From Ochotona curzoniae (Eukaryota > Chordata > Mammalia > Lagomorpha > Ochotonidae): a stretch of DNA of 64,000 nucleotides. The stretch spans positions 46,309,001-46,373,000 of the forward strand of contig NW_024465885.1 of NCBI RefSeq assembly GCF_017591425.1, written 5' to 3'. The notes beneath the pieces are model-generated. The model made no database searches and was not told the DNA's origin. It saw nothing but the letters and a program-made list of their open reading frames with translations. Shown in pieces: positions 43,770 through 55,904 of the stretch. Every line of letters starts with the position of its first letter. Positions within the stretch are counted from its first letter, which is position 1. A program made the position numbers and the translations under genes.

Positions 43770-45260
43770 TGTACAACTCGCTGTCATGTGCAAGTGTGTA
43801 GCTAAACCACTTTCAGTACATTCACAGTGTTGCACAATCATTGTCTAGTTCTGGGACTTTTCTGTCATCCCAAAAGGTAATCCCATACCAGTTGAATGGC
43901 GCCCCCACCATTTTGCCCCTGCAGGCGCTAACCTGCTCTGTCTTCACGGACACCTCCTGTGAGTGGACCCCGAGCCTGAGTGGACTCGGGTGTGTGGCCT
44001 GGCATCCTCAAGGCCCGTCTGTGGGGAGCGTGCTTGCTCCTCTGTGTGCCTGAGCAGTTCTCCGCTGTATAAATAAGGTCCCATTTCCTTACCCACTGTG
44101 GGGCTGCTGGATGTTCAGGGTGCCACGGGTGTGGCTGCAGTTCTGCAGTTCTCTTGGGTACATGCTCCTGAGCAGAACTGCTGGGTCGGGGGCCGGGGGG
44201 ACCCCATCGCTTCCTGCGGGGCAGTAGCCTGCAGCCTGCGACCGTCATCTTGGTTATCTCTGCCTTCTTGCCAGCATTTATGCCATGAGGGGCAGGAAAC
44301 TGCTCCCTCAGCAGGGCATTGATTGGCATTTCCAGGGTACCTAGTACGTTTGGAGACCCTTTCATGAGTTTATTGTCAATCTGTACATTTTTTGGAGGAA
44401 TTTCAAGTACCTTGCCCACTTTTAAGTTGAGTTGTTTGTCTTTTTGACATGAAAGGCAGTTACAGAGGAAAAAGAAAAACCTTCCATGTGCTTTTCCATG
44501 CTCCAGATGGGTAAGGCGCAGACCAGACCAGGAGGCAGAAGCTCCGTGCTGGCCCCCGTGGTGGCAGGGGCCACCTGGACCATCGCATTAGCGGGGGTGG
44601 CTGATTGGAACTGGAATACCTTGGATTTGAACTAGCGCTCAGTATGGGGTGCTGGCATCATCACGTGCTGCAGTGCCAGCCCCTCTTGACTGTCGCTGTG
44701 CGTTTTCTCTTGTTGTTTAGCTTGTCTAGTGTTTCGTCTTGTCGCTTGTGCTGACAGTATTGCCTGTGGAAAACGCTGCCAAACCCAACGTCATGGCAAT
44801 GTCCCCATGGTTCCTGCTCAGAGTCTGGCTTGCTTTGGGTCTTTGATTCGATTTTGTGTGTGGTCCGGTGGGAACACCCAGTGTTATTGCTTTATGTGTG
44901 GAAATTCAGCTGTCCCAGCACCATCTGTTGAGGAAACTGTTCTTTTCCCTTTGAAAAGAATTATGTTGGAGCGCTTGCTGACGCTCAGTAGACCCTAAAT
45001 ACATGGGCTTATGTTTGGACTCCTGCTTCTTTTTCATTGATCTGTATCTATCCTTATGCGAGGACCACTCTGTTCTGATTACTGCAACTTTGAATTCAGT
45101 TTTGACATTGGAAAGTTAGAGATCTCCAGATTTGATGTTACATGTTCATAATTATTTTGGCCGCTTAAGATCTCTTGTCATTTTGTATGAATTTTAGGAC
45201 AAGCTTATCAATTTCTATTAACCTATCTTTTGAAATGTAGTTTATAAAGTACAGTTGACT
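43770..45260 (-). mobile_element. Old LINE-1 3' region, split by a SINE
   Basis: The complement of eutherian L1 3' ends is seen in order: CTGTCATCCCAAAAGGTAAT, GTTTATTGTCAATCTGTACA, CCAGCACCATCTGTTGAGG, TTTTTCATTGATCTGTATC, TGATTACTGCAACTTTGAAT, TATGAATTTTAGGACAAGC. The SINE at 44425-44686 interrupts it. Confidence 0.87.
44425..44686 (-). mobile_element. Diverged SINE inserted in LINE-1
   Basis: GACATGAAAGGCAGTTACAG, GGAGGCAGAAGCTCCGTGC and GATTTGAACTAGCGCTC mark it. Confidence 0.75.
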
Positions 45261-45261
45261 T

Positions 45262-45566
45262 TTTAAAAATTTTTAGTGTTTATTTGAGAGGCAGAGTGAC
45301 AGAAAGAGAGATATTGACTGGTTCATTCAACAAGTGGCTGCAATAGCCAGGGCTGGGCCAGGCTAAATGCAGGAACCAGGAATTGCATTCACATGTTCCA
45401 CGTGGGCGACAGGGGCCCAGGCAGTTAGGCCGTCTTCCGCTGTCTTTCCAGGAGTGTTAGCAGAAAATTGTTGGAAAGCTGAGCGATCTGAACCTCAGCC
45501 CACACTCTGGCATGGGATGCCAGCATCACAAGCAGTGGCTCAACCCACTGCCTGGTCCCCAGCTAA
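45262..45566 (-). mobile_element. Lagomorph SINE, older subtype
   Basis: TTTATTTGAGAGGCAGAGTG, CCACGTGGGCGACAGGGGC and TGGGATGCCAGCATCACA identify it. Confidence 0.85.
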
Positions 45567-46099
45567 ATCTTTCTGTGAGGAGCTTTTAAAGCATCGGTCA
45601 TTCAGTCATTTCACAGCTAGTTGAGCACCTGGCATTGTATTCTTTCTGTCTTCCTTAGAGTGTAATAAAGCAAGGTTTGCCACCTGCAGTTTAGCGTGGC
45701 CATCGGCGAACTGGTAGATAGAAGTCTTGGTGTGCAGGTCGTATGAGCTGTGGTGTCCAGGAGGGCTGGGGCAGGACTGGGCAGCTGAATGACTCTGCAT
45801 GACCAGAATGCTAGCCTCACACGTTAGCCCACCAACGTCCACTGCTGGCTGGTTGTGAAGGCCTGACAACTCTCCCTGGTTTTTAGAGGAGAAAGAGGAA
45901 GTGTGGAATGGGAGTTTGTTCACACAGCTCAGGCCCTCGGTTGGGCAGACGGGCTCTTGCCCCTCCTCCTGTGGCTTTCCTGGCCCTGCTTCCGTTGTGG
46001 ATGTTATATCGGGGTGGGGTGCTGGTGGACGCTTCCTTGAGCTGCACACAGTGGACATCCTGGAGTGCATGGACGCCAAGTACAGCCTGTTGCTGGCCT
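45567..46099. other. Unassigned DOP1B intron 2 sequence
   Basis: No exon or repeat recognised. Confidence 0.35.
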
Positions 46100-46270
46100 A
46101 ATTTTTTCTAATTTGCTTGATGTGGGAAAGGAGAGAAAGATGGAGAGATACAGAGAGAGATGGTCAAAGCCAGCAAGAAAGGACCCAGCAGTGCCAACAG
46201 GCCTGGAGGCTCGCAGGCCATCGTCCCTGCCCGCTTGGTCTGCTTCCCACCAGCACCTGTTGTCAGCCAG
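46100..46270 (-). mobile_element. Possible very diverged SINE
   Basis: TTTTTTCTAATTTGCTTGAT followed by a GAGA-rich stretch resembles a SINE tail. The body is barely recognisable. Confidence 0.3.
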
Positions 46271-47475
46271 GTGGGGTCACTCATAGGAACAGAGGTGCAA
46301 ATGGAGTCCTCCTCTCGTTCCCTCCCGCCCACGCTGCAGGAAGGATCAGAGTCCAGTTCCAAGTGCTTGCTCCCTCCTGAGAGCTTTGCTCACGGATTTG
46401 AACCTCCTGAGCAGCATTGGGCCAGGTGGCAGAAGACAGGGACAGTTTGTTAAAGCACTCTGCCCGCTTCTCTTGACTGGGTTTCTTGTTCCTGGTTGCT
46501 GTGATTGTGCAGTTAGATCTGACTTTGCAAGGTGACCTTGGATGGATGTCTTGGCCCCGCCCCAGGCGGCTGACCTTCCAAAGGCCCTCTGTGTGCGAGG
46601 ACTTGACATAGCACATCCTGTAATACCTGCTATGTCCCAGAATGGGTCTCGGGTTTGGCACCTGGTGCAAATTCACAGGCTTGGTCTCCATGCGCAGACC
46701 TGCACTGTAGGCGCCAGGGCCTCTGTGCTGTTTGAGCCACCCAGTACTTGGCTGCAGCGGCTCCAGGTGTGAATGCAGCAGTAGAAGCAGGGTTCAGGGA
46801 GCTCCCGGGCACTGGGGAATTGCCCGTGTCCACAGGGTCCCTGTTCTCACAGGCCAGCAATAGATCCTGCGGATGGGAGAGGGAGCAGCAATGTAACGTC
46901 AGCTACAGAGAAGAAAGAGCCAGGAAGTAGGGTGGGGAGGGGCTCAGAGTGCGACCTTGGCATGCACAAGCCAGGGTGCCACAGGCAAGCTGGCAGGGAG
47001 GCCATCTGGGGTGCAGACCTGTGTCTGTGGCATGATGAGAGGAGGCCAGGGGCTGGACACAGGGAGGGGCAAGTCGGCAGGCCTCCTCCTTCTGGGGATG
47101 GGAGGAGCTCAGAGCCAGAGACCTACGTCCTGGCTGCCCCCGTGTGCCAGGGCCAGGGTGGCAGTGGGCACTGGTAGCCTTGTCATTGGGAATCGGGCCA
47201 GCACTGGGGAGAGTAGGTGCCTGGCAGGGTTAGCAATGACTGGCCACTTGCCTGACTGGAGCTGCGCGAGCCCAGACTTCCCTACAGGGCCTGGGGCTGC
47301 CCACATGTCTGTCAGCTTCCTTCTTGAAATTGAGTAAGCTAGAGGGGTAGTGGTGGTTAGTTAGGACACTCATGTGGACAGAACAATGGAGGACCCTGGC
47401 CAGTTTCAGTTGGCCAACCCGAGACATATAACAGCAACCCTAGAGGCAGAGTGGAGGCCTGTAGCACCTCCCTAT
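46271..47475. other. Unassigned GC-rich intron sequence
   Basis: Many overlapping open frames of up to 136 codons exist on both strands without domain signatures. They reflect GC content. Confidence 0.4.
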
Positions 47476-47758
47476 TTTTTTTTTTAGAGAGTCATTAATT
47501 ATGTGAAACGTGAGTCACCGAGAGGGACTAGACCTTCCATGTGCTAGCCCACTGCCCAGCTGGCATCAATGGCCAGGAGTCACGAGCCTCGTCTGGGGCT
47601 CCCCCATGGATTCTGGGGCCCAGGTATGTCAGCCATTCTCTGCAGCTTTCCCAGGCCACCATCTGGAAGCCAGATCAGAAGTGGAGCAACCAGGACTTGA
47701 ACTGGTGCCGTATGGTTTTGCAGGTGGCGGTTTTACCTGCTGGGCCATAATGCCATCC
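47476..47758 (-). mobile_element. Lagomorph SINE, older subtype
   Basis: GTCATTAATTATGTGAAACG, AGTGGAGCAACCAGGACTTG and GGGCCATAATGCCATCCCC mark it. Confidence 0.82.
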
Positions 47759-47797
47759 CCTTTCCTGACTATTTTTGGATCACTGTTGTTAATTTTA

Positions 47798-48135
47798 AAA
47801 ATTATTATTATTATTATTATTATTTGAAAGGGAGATTTTTTTACAGAGAGAGAAGGAGAGACAGAAAATATTCTTCTATCCATTGACTCACTCCCCAAGT
47901 GGCTGCCACAGCCAGAGCTGAGCCGATCTGAAGCCAGGAGCCAGGAGCTTCCCCTGGTCTCCCATGTGGGTGCAGGGTCCCCAGGCTTAGGGCCATCCTC
48001 CACTGCTTTCCCAGGCCACAAGCAGGGAGCTGAATGGGAAGTTGGAGCGGCTGGGACACAAACCAGTGCCCATACAGGATGCTGGTGCATGCAAGGTGAG
48101 GACTTTTAGTCACTAGGCTGCCACACCAAGCCCTC
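47798..48135 (-). mobile_element. Full-length lagomorph SINE with (ATT)n tail
   Basis: A well-preserved copy whose tail has become (ATT)n at about 47800-47823. Confidence 0.93.
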
Positions 48136-48237
48136 ACCACGTAGCAATTCTGTCACAAAAGTGAGGTCAGAGTTTCCACATCAGCCCTGGGTGTGGAAAG
48201 TGCTGTGGACAGTCATGTCTCCTGAAGTCTTAGTCCT

Positions 48238-48592
48238 GGGGCTGCGCTGTAGTGTAGGAGACAGAGTTGTGACTTGTAGTTCCAGGGTTCTGTATGGCCG
48301 CTGTTTGAGACCTGGCTGCTGCACTTTCAGTCCAGTTCCTTGCTTGTGATCTGGCGGAGCAGTGGAAGACAGAGGATGGCTCAGATCCGTGGGTTCCTGC
48401 AGCTGTGAGGGAGACCCAGAAGAAGCTCCTGGCTCCTGGCTTCACACTGGCCCAGGTCTGCTCACTGGAGCTATTTGGGAAGTGAGGCAGTATTTGGAAG
48501 ATCTCTCTTTTCTCCCTCTTGCTCTCTGTTTTCTCCCTACTTCAAACTTTGCCTTTCAAATAAGTAAGTAAATCTTTTTAAAAAAAGAGAAA
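48238..48592 (+). mobile_element. Lagomorph SINE, older subtype
   Basis: GGGCTGCGCTGTAGTGTAGG, GAAGAAGCTCCTGGCTCC and AAATAAGTAAGTAAATC identify it. Confidence 0.85.
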
Positions 48593-48892
48593 GAAACTCT
48601 TCATTCCCCAGTGGTGACTGTAAATGCAGATAGGGTTTTTATCGGGTCGTGGAGGAGAAATGAGGCCGTGAGGTTGGGACTGTTTTCAGGTTTTTGGCCT
48701 TGGGAGAAGGGAAGAGGCTGATGTATGTTCCCTCCCCAACCTCTAGACACGATTCAGAGGTGCTGTCAGCCAGGGAGAGGATGGAGCAGCTGGCACAGCT
48801 GGCCAGCCCCTGGAGCCGGGAGAAGCAGGTGTCTGTCTGTGTTACAGCCCAGGCAGGCTGATGCATAAGGAACCAAGTTCAGCATGGCTGTT
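48593..48892. other. Unassigned intron sequence
   Basis: No exon or repeat recognised. Confidence 0.35.
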
Positions 48893-48907
48893 AAAAACTA
48901 TCAGACC

Positions 48908-49237
48908 GGGCCCGGCGCGGTGGCGCAAGTGGTTAAAGGTCCTCGCCTTGCACGCCCGGGATCCCATATGGGCGCCGGTTCTAATCCCGGCAGCCCCACT
49001 TCCCTTCCAGCTCCCTGCCTGTGGCCTGGGAAAGCAGTCGAGGACGGCCCAAAGCTTTGGGAACCTGCACCCGCGTGGGAGACCCGGAAGAGGCTCCTGG
49101 CTTCAGATCGGCATAGTATCGGCCGTTGTGGTCACTTGGGGAGTGAATCATCGGACGGAAGATCTTCCTCTCTGTCTCTCCTCTCTGTACATCCGCCTTT
49201 CCAATAAAAAAATAATAAAAATAAATCTTTTAAAAAA
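48908..49237 (+). mobile_element. Young full-length lagomorph SINE with target-site duplication
   Basis: Starts GGGCCCGGCGCGGTGGCGCA, keeps intact CpGs, and ends in TCTTTT plus poly-A. It is flanked by AAAACTATCAGACC ending at 48907 and again at 49252. Its CpG content and near-identity to 62253-62582 indicate a recent insertion. Confidence 0.97.
48977..48987 (+). promoter_or_regulatory. RNA polymerase III B box of the young SINE
   Basis: GGTTCTAATCC differs from the tRNA B-box consensus GGTTCGANTCC at only one position and lies about 70 bp into the element, as in tRNA-derived SINEs. Confidence 0.7.
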
Positions 49238-49351
49238 AAAAACTATCAGACCACGACTACCAGCATTTGAAGTTTTTGTGGAACCAAATATATGCAATTC
49301 CTTTGTTGATTTATTTATTTTTCAGTTATAAAGTAGTTTCTGAATACCTTT

Positions 49352-49662
49352 TAAAAAAATATTTTTTGTTTATTCAAAAGGCGAGGTGACAGGGAGAGAG
49401 AGATCTTCCATCCGCTGGCTCACTCCCGTAGGTGACCACACTAGGTGGGACCAAGCAGAAGCCAGAGCCAGGAGCTCCGTCTGGGTTCTGCACATGTGTC
49501 ACCCACGTGAGTGGCAGGGGCTCGGGTGCTGCCATCACCTGCTTCTCCAGGTGCACTAGCAAGGAGCTGCGTTGCAACTTGAGCAGTCAGGACTTGAACC
49601 CGTACTTAGCTATGGGATAGGCGTTTCAGTGGCTTAACCTGTTGTGCCACAGCACAGAGCAT
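49352..49662 (-). mobile_element. Lagomorph SINE, older subtype
   Basis: TTTGTTTATTCAAAAGGCGA, TAGCAAGGAGCTGCGTTGC and TTAACCTGTTGTGCCACAGC identify it. Confidence 0.85.
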
Positions 49663-49901
49663 TTAAAATGGTCTCTGACCCTCGGTTCCCAGCTTGATTT
49701 TCAGTAAGCCATGCATACATTTGTTGAGTTTCGACATGTTCACATTTCTATGGAACTGTCCCCGTAGTCGAGGTGATGAACATCGTGTCACCCCAAGATT
49801 TCCTGGGGTCCTTCCCCTGGCCCCACGGGTCCAGACACCATAGGTTAGTTTGTATTGCTCTTTTTCCCCTATCTGATGTGTCTTCTTTCACTCAGCAGAA
49901 C

Positions 49902-50232
49902 TTTTTTTTTTTTTAAGATTTATTTATTTCTATTGGAAATAAATACAGAGAGGAGGAGAGAGAGTGGAAGATCTTCCATCCAGTGATTCACTCCCCAAGT
50001 GGCCACAATGGCTGGAACTGAGCCAATCTGAAGCCAGAAGCAAGGAGCTTCTTCTGGGTCCCCCACATAGGTGCAGGCTCCCAAGGCTTTGGGCCGTCCT
50101 CGACTGTTTTCCCAGGCCACAAGCAGGGAGCTGGATGGGAAGTGGAGCCAGCAGGACACAAATTGATGCCCATTTGGGATCCTTGTGCATGCAAGGTGAG
50201 AACTCTGGCCACTTGGCTGCCCTGCCAGGCCC
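49902..50232 (-). mobile_element. Full-length lagomorph SINE with target-site duplication
   Basis: Flanked by CTCAGCAGAAC (49891-49901) and CTCAGTAGAAC (50233-50243), inside the LINE-1 fossil. Confidence 0.95.
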
Positions 50233-50448
50233 CTCAGTAGAACTATGTTAAGTCATCCAGGCCATTGCTGTATTGTGTATTGCTGGTTCAGTCCTTTTCA
50301 GTGCTAAGTAAGGCTCCGTGCACACACCCATGGTGCCTGTGCATTTCCTTGTTAATGGGTGTTTGACTTGCTTCCAGTAGGCACGTGCTTAATTTTTAAA
50401 GAAACTGCCAAGCTTTTTTCAGAAGTGGTCGTGTCATTTTACATTTCT

Positions 50449-50737
50449 TTTTTTAAAAAGGATTGATTTTGTTGGTAAGGCAGATTTTACAGAGAGAAGG
50501 AGAAACAGAGAGATCTTTCACCCTCTGATTCTCTCCTCTGATGGCTGCAGTGGTGGGAGCTGAGCTGATCTGAAACCAGGGCCCCTCTCTGGGTCTCCAA
50601 CATGGGTGCCTGGACCCAAGGACTGGGGCCATCCTCTGGTGCTTTTCCCAGGCCACAGGCAAGGAGCTGGGATACTAGCCAGTGTCCATATGGGCTGCTC
50701 CAGTGGGTTAGCCAACTGAGTCATCATGCCAGCCTTG
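50449..50737 (-). mobile_element. Lagomorph SINE inside LINE-1 fossil
   Basis: TTGGTAAGGCAGATTTTACA and GGGTCTCCAACATGGGTGCC mark it. The left head is shortened. Confidence 0.88.
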
Positions 50738-50880
50738 TCTTGTTCCACTTCTGCCTAAGGTGTGTGAAGCTCTGTGTCTTCATCAACATTTGGTGTGGTC
50801 AGTCTCTAATTTTGACAGTTTTAGTACGAGTGCAGTAGCACCTCATGGCAGCTGTTGCATTTCCTGGATGACAAATGTTC

Positions 50881-51169
50881 AGAAAGTTAGCACATGATCT
50901 TTGTTGACACACAACATAAAAACAGCTACAGGAATCCAGGGGAGTGTCAGAAGTCCCGGACAGGAGTGTTTTGATATGCACAGACATTGAATGAAATAGA
51001 CTTAGTTACTGGCATGAAGAATCACTCACAACAAAGTGAAAGGAAAGCAGGTTGAACAGTTTATAGGGAGCTCTCAGGGGTGTGTGTGTGTCTGTCTCTC
51101 TCTAAGAGGAATGGATAGAAATTGTGTAGGAGTGGCCGAAATCTAAAAGGCCTCACAGAAAGTTGAACT
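50881..51169. other. Unassigned intron sequence
   Basis: A short (GT)n and (CT)n occur at about 51079-51104. Otherwise nothing recognised. Confidence 0.35.
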
Positions 51170-51420
51170 TATTTCCAATTTTCTGCAATTATAAATAAAA
51201 TTTCCATAAGCATCTTGGTGCACATGGGTATTTTTGCCCGGCATGTTGCCAGGGGTGGAGTTGCTGTGTCAGTGTGTGTGCCGCCAGGCTCTGGCCTGCG
51301 CTTTGTTCTGCCGAGAAGCCAGAGCCTCCACCTGCTGACGTGTGCTCTCCATTATGCTTTATCAGGCGGGACCATCTTCCATCCCAACCTGTCACTCCTG
51401 TGTTTCTGTATTTCTGTAGC
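51170..51420 (-). mobile_element. Possible further LINE-1 3' fragment
   Basis: AAAATTTCCATAAGCATCTT and GGGGTGGAGTTGCTGTGTCA resemble L1 3' UTR complement. Confidence 0.4.
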
Positions 51421-51477
51421 ATTTCCCAAACTTTAAAATCATTTGCAAAATTTTAAAAATAATAATTAAAAAATAAT

Positions 51478-51795
51478 TGGGGGCTGGCAAAACAGACTTC
51501 CGGGAGCCTGTTTATATCCTGGCTTCCCCAGGTCTGATCCTCCTCCCTTGGTGGTGCACCTGGAAAAAGCAGCAGAAGATGGCCCAAGAGCTTGGGCACC
51601 TGCCACCCACGTGGGAGAGTGAAAGAAGCTTTTGGCTGCAGGCTCAGCCTAGCCCAGAGCTGGCCATTGCAGCCGTCTTGGTAGTGAGCCAGCAGGTGGA
51701 AGATCTCCCTTTCTCTGTCTCTTCCTGCCCCTACACCCCTCCCTTTCTTCTCTGTGATTCTGATTTTCAGGTATATAAATAAACCTTTAAAACAA
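51478..51795 (+). mobile_element. Lagomorph SINE, older subtype
   Basis: GGGGGCTGGCAAAACAGAC, GAAGATGGCCCAAGAGCTTG and a TATAAATAAACCTTTAAAA tail identify it. Confidence 0.85.
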
Positions 51796-51803
51796 CAGCA
51801 ACA

Positions 51804-52131
51804 GGCCTGGCTCAGTAGCCTGTCAGCTTAAGTCCTTGCCTTGAATGCGCTGGGATCCCATATGGGTGCTGGTTCTAATTCTGGTGGCTCTGCTTCCCAT
51901 CCACCTCCCTATTTGTGGCCTGGGAAAGCAGTCAAGGATGGCCCAAAGTCTTGGGACCCTGGACCCATATGGGAGACCTGAAAGAGGCGCCTGGCTTTGG
52001 ATTGGCACAGCTCTGGCCATTGCAGTCACTTGGGGAATGAATCATCAGATGGAAGATCTTCTTGTCTGTCTCTCATCCTCTCTTAATATCTAACTTTCCA
52101 ATAAAAATAAAATAAAGCTTTAAAAAAAAAC
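51804..52131 (+). mobile_element. Full-length lagomorph SINE near the previous SINE tail
   Basis: Starts AGGCCTGGCTCAGTAGCC. Possible target duplications AACAGCAACA (left) and AACGGCAACA (right) place the insertion just past the tail of 51478-51795. Confidence 0.92.
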
Positions 52132-53920
52132 GGCAACAACTTTGATTTTAAGTAACAGTTACGGATGATTCCAGAAGTGGGGTCCAGAACATAGAACAGT
52201 CATTCTCTTCATGGGCTCACATTATTCACCACTGTTTCTGCATTTATTCTTCCCTGAGATCTTCCACATCCTCAGTGTAGGATGCGGCTTATGCATGTAC
52301 TTTTGCCCTTGTAAGTGGGATTGTTTTCCAGTGTTTTGATTGGTTGTCATTCATGCAAGAGACTGCGTTCGTGTCTGTGTTTTGTATCAGCTAGTTGTTT
52401 CAGGAATCTTCCAGTGGACAGGTATACCATCCCGCGTCGTGTCTCCTACTGCTTTCCTCGTGTTTTGCTGAAACTGTTAGTGGTGGTAACTGCTGATGCA
52501 TTGGTTACAGTGACGTCAGCCACACAGCAGAGAAATCCACAAACACAGCAGCCCCTGTGTGGCTGAGGTTGGCATAGCTCCTGTGTCAGCTGTGCAGAAT
52601 ATTCCAGACCAGTAAGTCGCTCTCCTCCGGGTGGTCGTGCCAGAGGTTCTGGCACCTCAGTGTCCCTGTATTGGCCTGACAGAGGAAGGCAGAACAAGTA
52701 GATACCGTGAGGGCACTGTTCTGGTGGCATTTGTCACTCCAACCCCTGGTGGGGACCAGAAGAAGGAGATCTGTGAGGACCACACAAATCCCCCCCGAGG
52801 GCAGCTTCCCTGGTGAGCACCAGGCCTCATGTCTTCAGCATCCCTCACCTCTCCCACAAGGTCATTGTGGACCACACCTCCAACACACCAACCTCCCAGC
52901 TTCCAGAGGGGGACCACAGTGTGTGTGTTGCTAGAAACGCGTCTCTATGGCCTGATGCCTGCACAAGGGGTGGAGCTGCTCAATGATCATGCAGCCCTGT
53001 CTTTCCCATCCACTCAGATGCTTCTGGTGGTCATCACACCTGCACTGGTCCCGCCTCCTGGCCAGACCTTGGAGTTAGAGTGCTAGAGGGTAGTGGGACT
53101 CAGCTGAGATAGAATGCGGGCAGGAACATGGAGCTGGAGCTCTGGGTTCACCTTGGACACCCCCTTCTGAGACACCTGCCCTACCACCGAGCACCCACTC
53201 CTGTTTCTTGCCAGGAGAACCCTAATTATGTTTCGGAGGTCAGGTTGCAGTGGTGAAGGTTATTGTACCAGGAGTGGGAGTTCAGCCTTGTCATTGTGTT
53301 GCTGGCAAGCAACAGTTTAGATGGCGGGCAGGTGACCTTGCTGTGGCTTCTAAAGCGGAGACATGAAAGGCACACACTTGACTGACTGATTGATTGCTCT
53401 CCTGTAAGGATGTGGCACTGAACCTATGGCTAACATCTCATGGCATGGCAGAAAGACAGGCTAACAGCCAGCTCCACGATGGCAGAAGATGGACACGAAA
53501 AATGCTGGGGCCCTTTGTGGTTGTTGGCAAGCTGCTGTGTGAGCCAGGACAGAGACGTGTCCCGCTGGACCTCTCTGTCCACTGAGCACTGTGGACAGTC
53601 TGGGCTGGGGGCGCGCCTCGGTGCACCACATACCAATGGTGCCCCTCCTACCCCAAGCCATGACAGCCAGAAATGGCTCCAGATGTTGCTAGATGTGCCC
53701 TGCTGGAGATAGCTGCAGTTGAGAGCCCCTTGGCCTAGACCTGGGGTTCTGTGAGATGTTATGGGCTTCATTTACACCCTCATGGTTGGCTGGGCTGGCC
53801 TTACAGCCCGTGGCTGGGCCGCCCTTAGCCCATCAGAACCCGAGTCCCTTTCCTCTGTGGGCTGTTATAGACACGGTTATCTGTTTGTGGTCGAGGTATC
53901 TGTCCTTCAAAGGTGCGGAA
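52132..53920. other. Unassigned intron sequence, 1.8 kb without recognisable repeats
   Basis: No exon signature. Open frames on both strands are GC-driven and overlap each other. Confidence 0.4.
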
Positions 53921-54248
53921 TTAGGGCCGATGTGCTGTAGCACATAAGCTTGCTGCCTACAAAGCCAGCATCCCGTATGAGTGCTGGATCAAGTCCCAGC
54001 TGCTGCACTTCCTGACCAGGCTCTCTGCTAATACTTGTTGCAAAGCAGCAGAAGATGGCCCAAGTGCTTAGGCCTCTGCTACCTGTGGGAAACCTGATAG
54101 AGCTGCTGGCTTTGGCCCAGCCCCAGCAGTGTGGCCTCTGGGAGAGTGAACAGCAGACGAAGGAACTCTCTCTCTCTCTCCCTTCCTGTAATTTCCTCTC
54201 TCTCCGCAGCCCTGCCTTTTAAATGAATAAATACCTTTTTTAAAAAAT
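53921..54248 (+). mobile_element. Lagomorph SINE, older subtype
   Basis: GGGCCGATGTGCTGTAGCAC, GAAGATGGCCCAAGTGCTTA and AAATGAATAAATACC identify it, with a (CT)n near 54166-54180. Confidence 0.87.
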
Positions 54249-55578
54249 GTGCCAAATGCCATGTACCAGCCCCTGCCCCTGGCCGCCTGTGCCAGAGCAT
54301 CTGCTGGCTACCATCACAGGCTGTTAGAGGGATTTTCCATGTTCCCATTGTGGACATTTTGTCCTCAGTGTGGAACCTTGTTGCATTTCTGGGGAGCTCG
54401 TGACCTTGCAGCCTGCTGTGCCTGCCGCAGCGTGCTGCCCAGTGTCACTAGGACAGGGTTGGAGAACCACCAGCACCGTGGAGAGATGAGTCAGCCCTGG
54501 AGCGTGTCTGGAGGAAGCCAGGCTGGCCATGTGCCTGGATGCCCCCCCACCCACACCCAAGCCCCCAGAGCTGGTTCCTTGGTAGTGCCCTTCCTCACCG
54601 TGGGAGCCGAGGGAGCCAGGGATGGAGCTCATCAGCTGGGTGGCCATGGAGAGCCAAGCGCTGGGTATGCCTGCTTGAGGATTTGAGTGACACTGGCTGG
54701 TGCCATTGCACCTTGCGCCTGTCACCCATGGCAGGACTGACCTGGTGGGTAGCTGCTGTGTGTCCCACGTGCAGGGGAACCAGAGAGCTCGGGGAATCGT
54801 CCCGGTTGCAGGCACCTGTGCAGAACCCTCTCTGGCAGTGCCCCAAGGGTGTTTGGTAGGGGAAGGAAGAACAGACAGTTCTGGCTCTGGGTGTGACTGA
54901 AGACTGTTGAGTTCTCCCAGCAGGCGCTTGGGCTGGAAGCCTGTTCCGAATGGCCCGGAGACACCATCCCCAAGCCGCCCCTCCCCTTCCTCCAGCTCTG
55001 ACTTTAAGCAAGTTGCCTTCCATGTCAGCTTTGTGGTTTGTCCGTTAGATGGCTCACTGACATTTGAAGGAAGCTATGTTTAGCAAGCAGAAAGATAACA
55101 CTTCCAGATACATGTCATTCAATGTTTTCCATGGCCCAGTGACTATGTTTTCAACAGCACCTGGTTCATGGTAGTGGATTGAGTACTCGTGTTCTCCACA
55201 CCTGTTCTCTGTGCTCTGCCTCCTTCCCCAGGACTCCAGCTGGCATTGCTGGTCACCCCTGGGCCTCTGAGCCCTCAATTCCCCAACACAGTGCCTTCCT
55301 GTGGGAGCCCCTGTCAGTTACACCGTGACTGGAGCTGTCTTCTCCAGGGTCTGTGCTCCCAACCCCTGTTGCTGCTGGAGAAGCTCACTGCGGGGTGTCT
55401 GCTGGGGCGCCCCAGCCTGAGGGACATTGTGTCCAGGTCAGTCAGTGACAGGGGTAGTAGCAGAATGTGGCAGCTGCCAGGGCAGGCAGGCCTAGGAAGG
55501 GCACCATTGGAAAAGACAGACAGGGAGGTATGGAAGCAGAGCAAGCACCAAACTGCATCAGCCACCTGGAGCTCCCTT
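54249..55578. other. Unassigned intron sequence
   Basis: GC-rich with long overlapping open frames on both strands (up to about 200 codons at 55189-55806) but no domain or splice-supported exon. Confidence 0.4.
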
Positions 55579-55646
55579 GCGGCAGGCGGAGCCAAGGTGC
55601 GGCAGGCGGAGCCAAGGTATGGCAGGCGGAGCCAAGGTGTGGCTGG
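55579..55646 (+). repeat. 20-bp tandem repeat, about 3.4 units
   Basis: Three copies of (G/A)(C/T)GGCAGGCGGAGCCAAGGT start at 55579, 55599 and 55619, with a partial fourth unit. The first two are identical. Confidence 0.92.
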
Positions 55647-55904
55647 CAAGATGGCGTGGCACCGAAATCTAAGCGCCGTAGACTCCGAAGGAAGCATGCA
55701 GGTGCTGTGGCTTGCACGTGGTGAAGTGGTTGTGCTCTGCTGTGACGTGACTGAAGTGGTTTCTGTCCATGGCCAGACCACCCTGAGTGGGCTTGCTCTC
55801 CTCTGATCCTGGAAGCTAAGTGAGGTGGGGCTGTTTCATACTTGGATGGAGAAGTAGTTTGTGGCCTAACTTCTTCACAAAGAGGTGTGGAATGCCCTGT
55901 GTGG
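55647..55904. other. Unassigned intron sequence
   Basis: No exon or repeat recognised. Confidence 0.3.

Larger units (their letters stand above)
49680..50880 (-). mobile_element. Old LINE-1 3' region, split by two SINEs
   Basis: TGTTGAGTTTCGACATGTTC, GATGTGTCTTCTTTCACTCA, CCTTGTTAATGGGTGTTTGA, GCAGTAGCACCTCATGGCAG and TTGCATTTCCTGGATGACAA follow the complement of ancient L1 3' ends. SINEs at 49902-50232 and 50449-50737 interrupt it. Confidence 0.75.

Noticed and set aside
48908..48990. tRNA gene suggested by A/B-box-like sequence
   Set aside because: It is the head of a SINE; no tRNA cloverleaf or anticodon arm is preserved.
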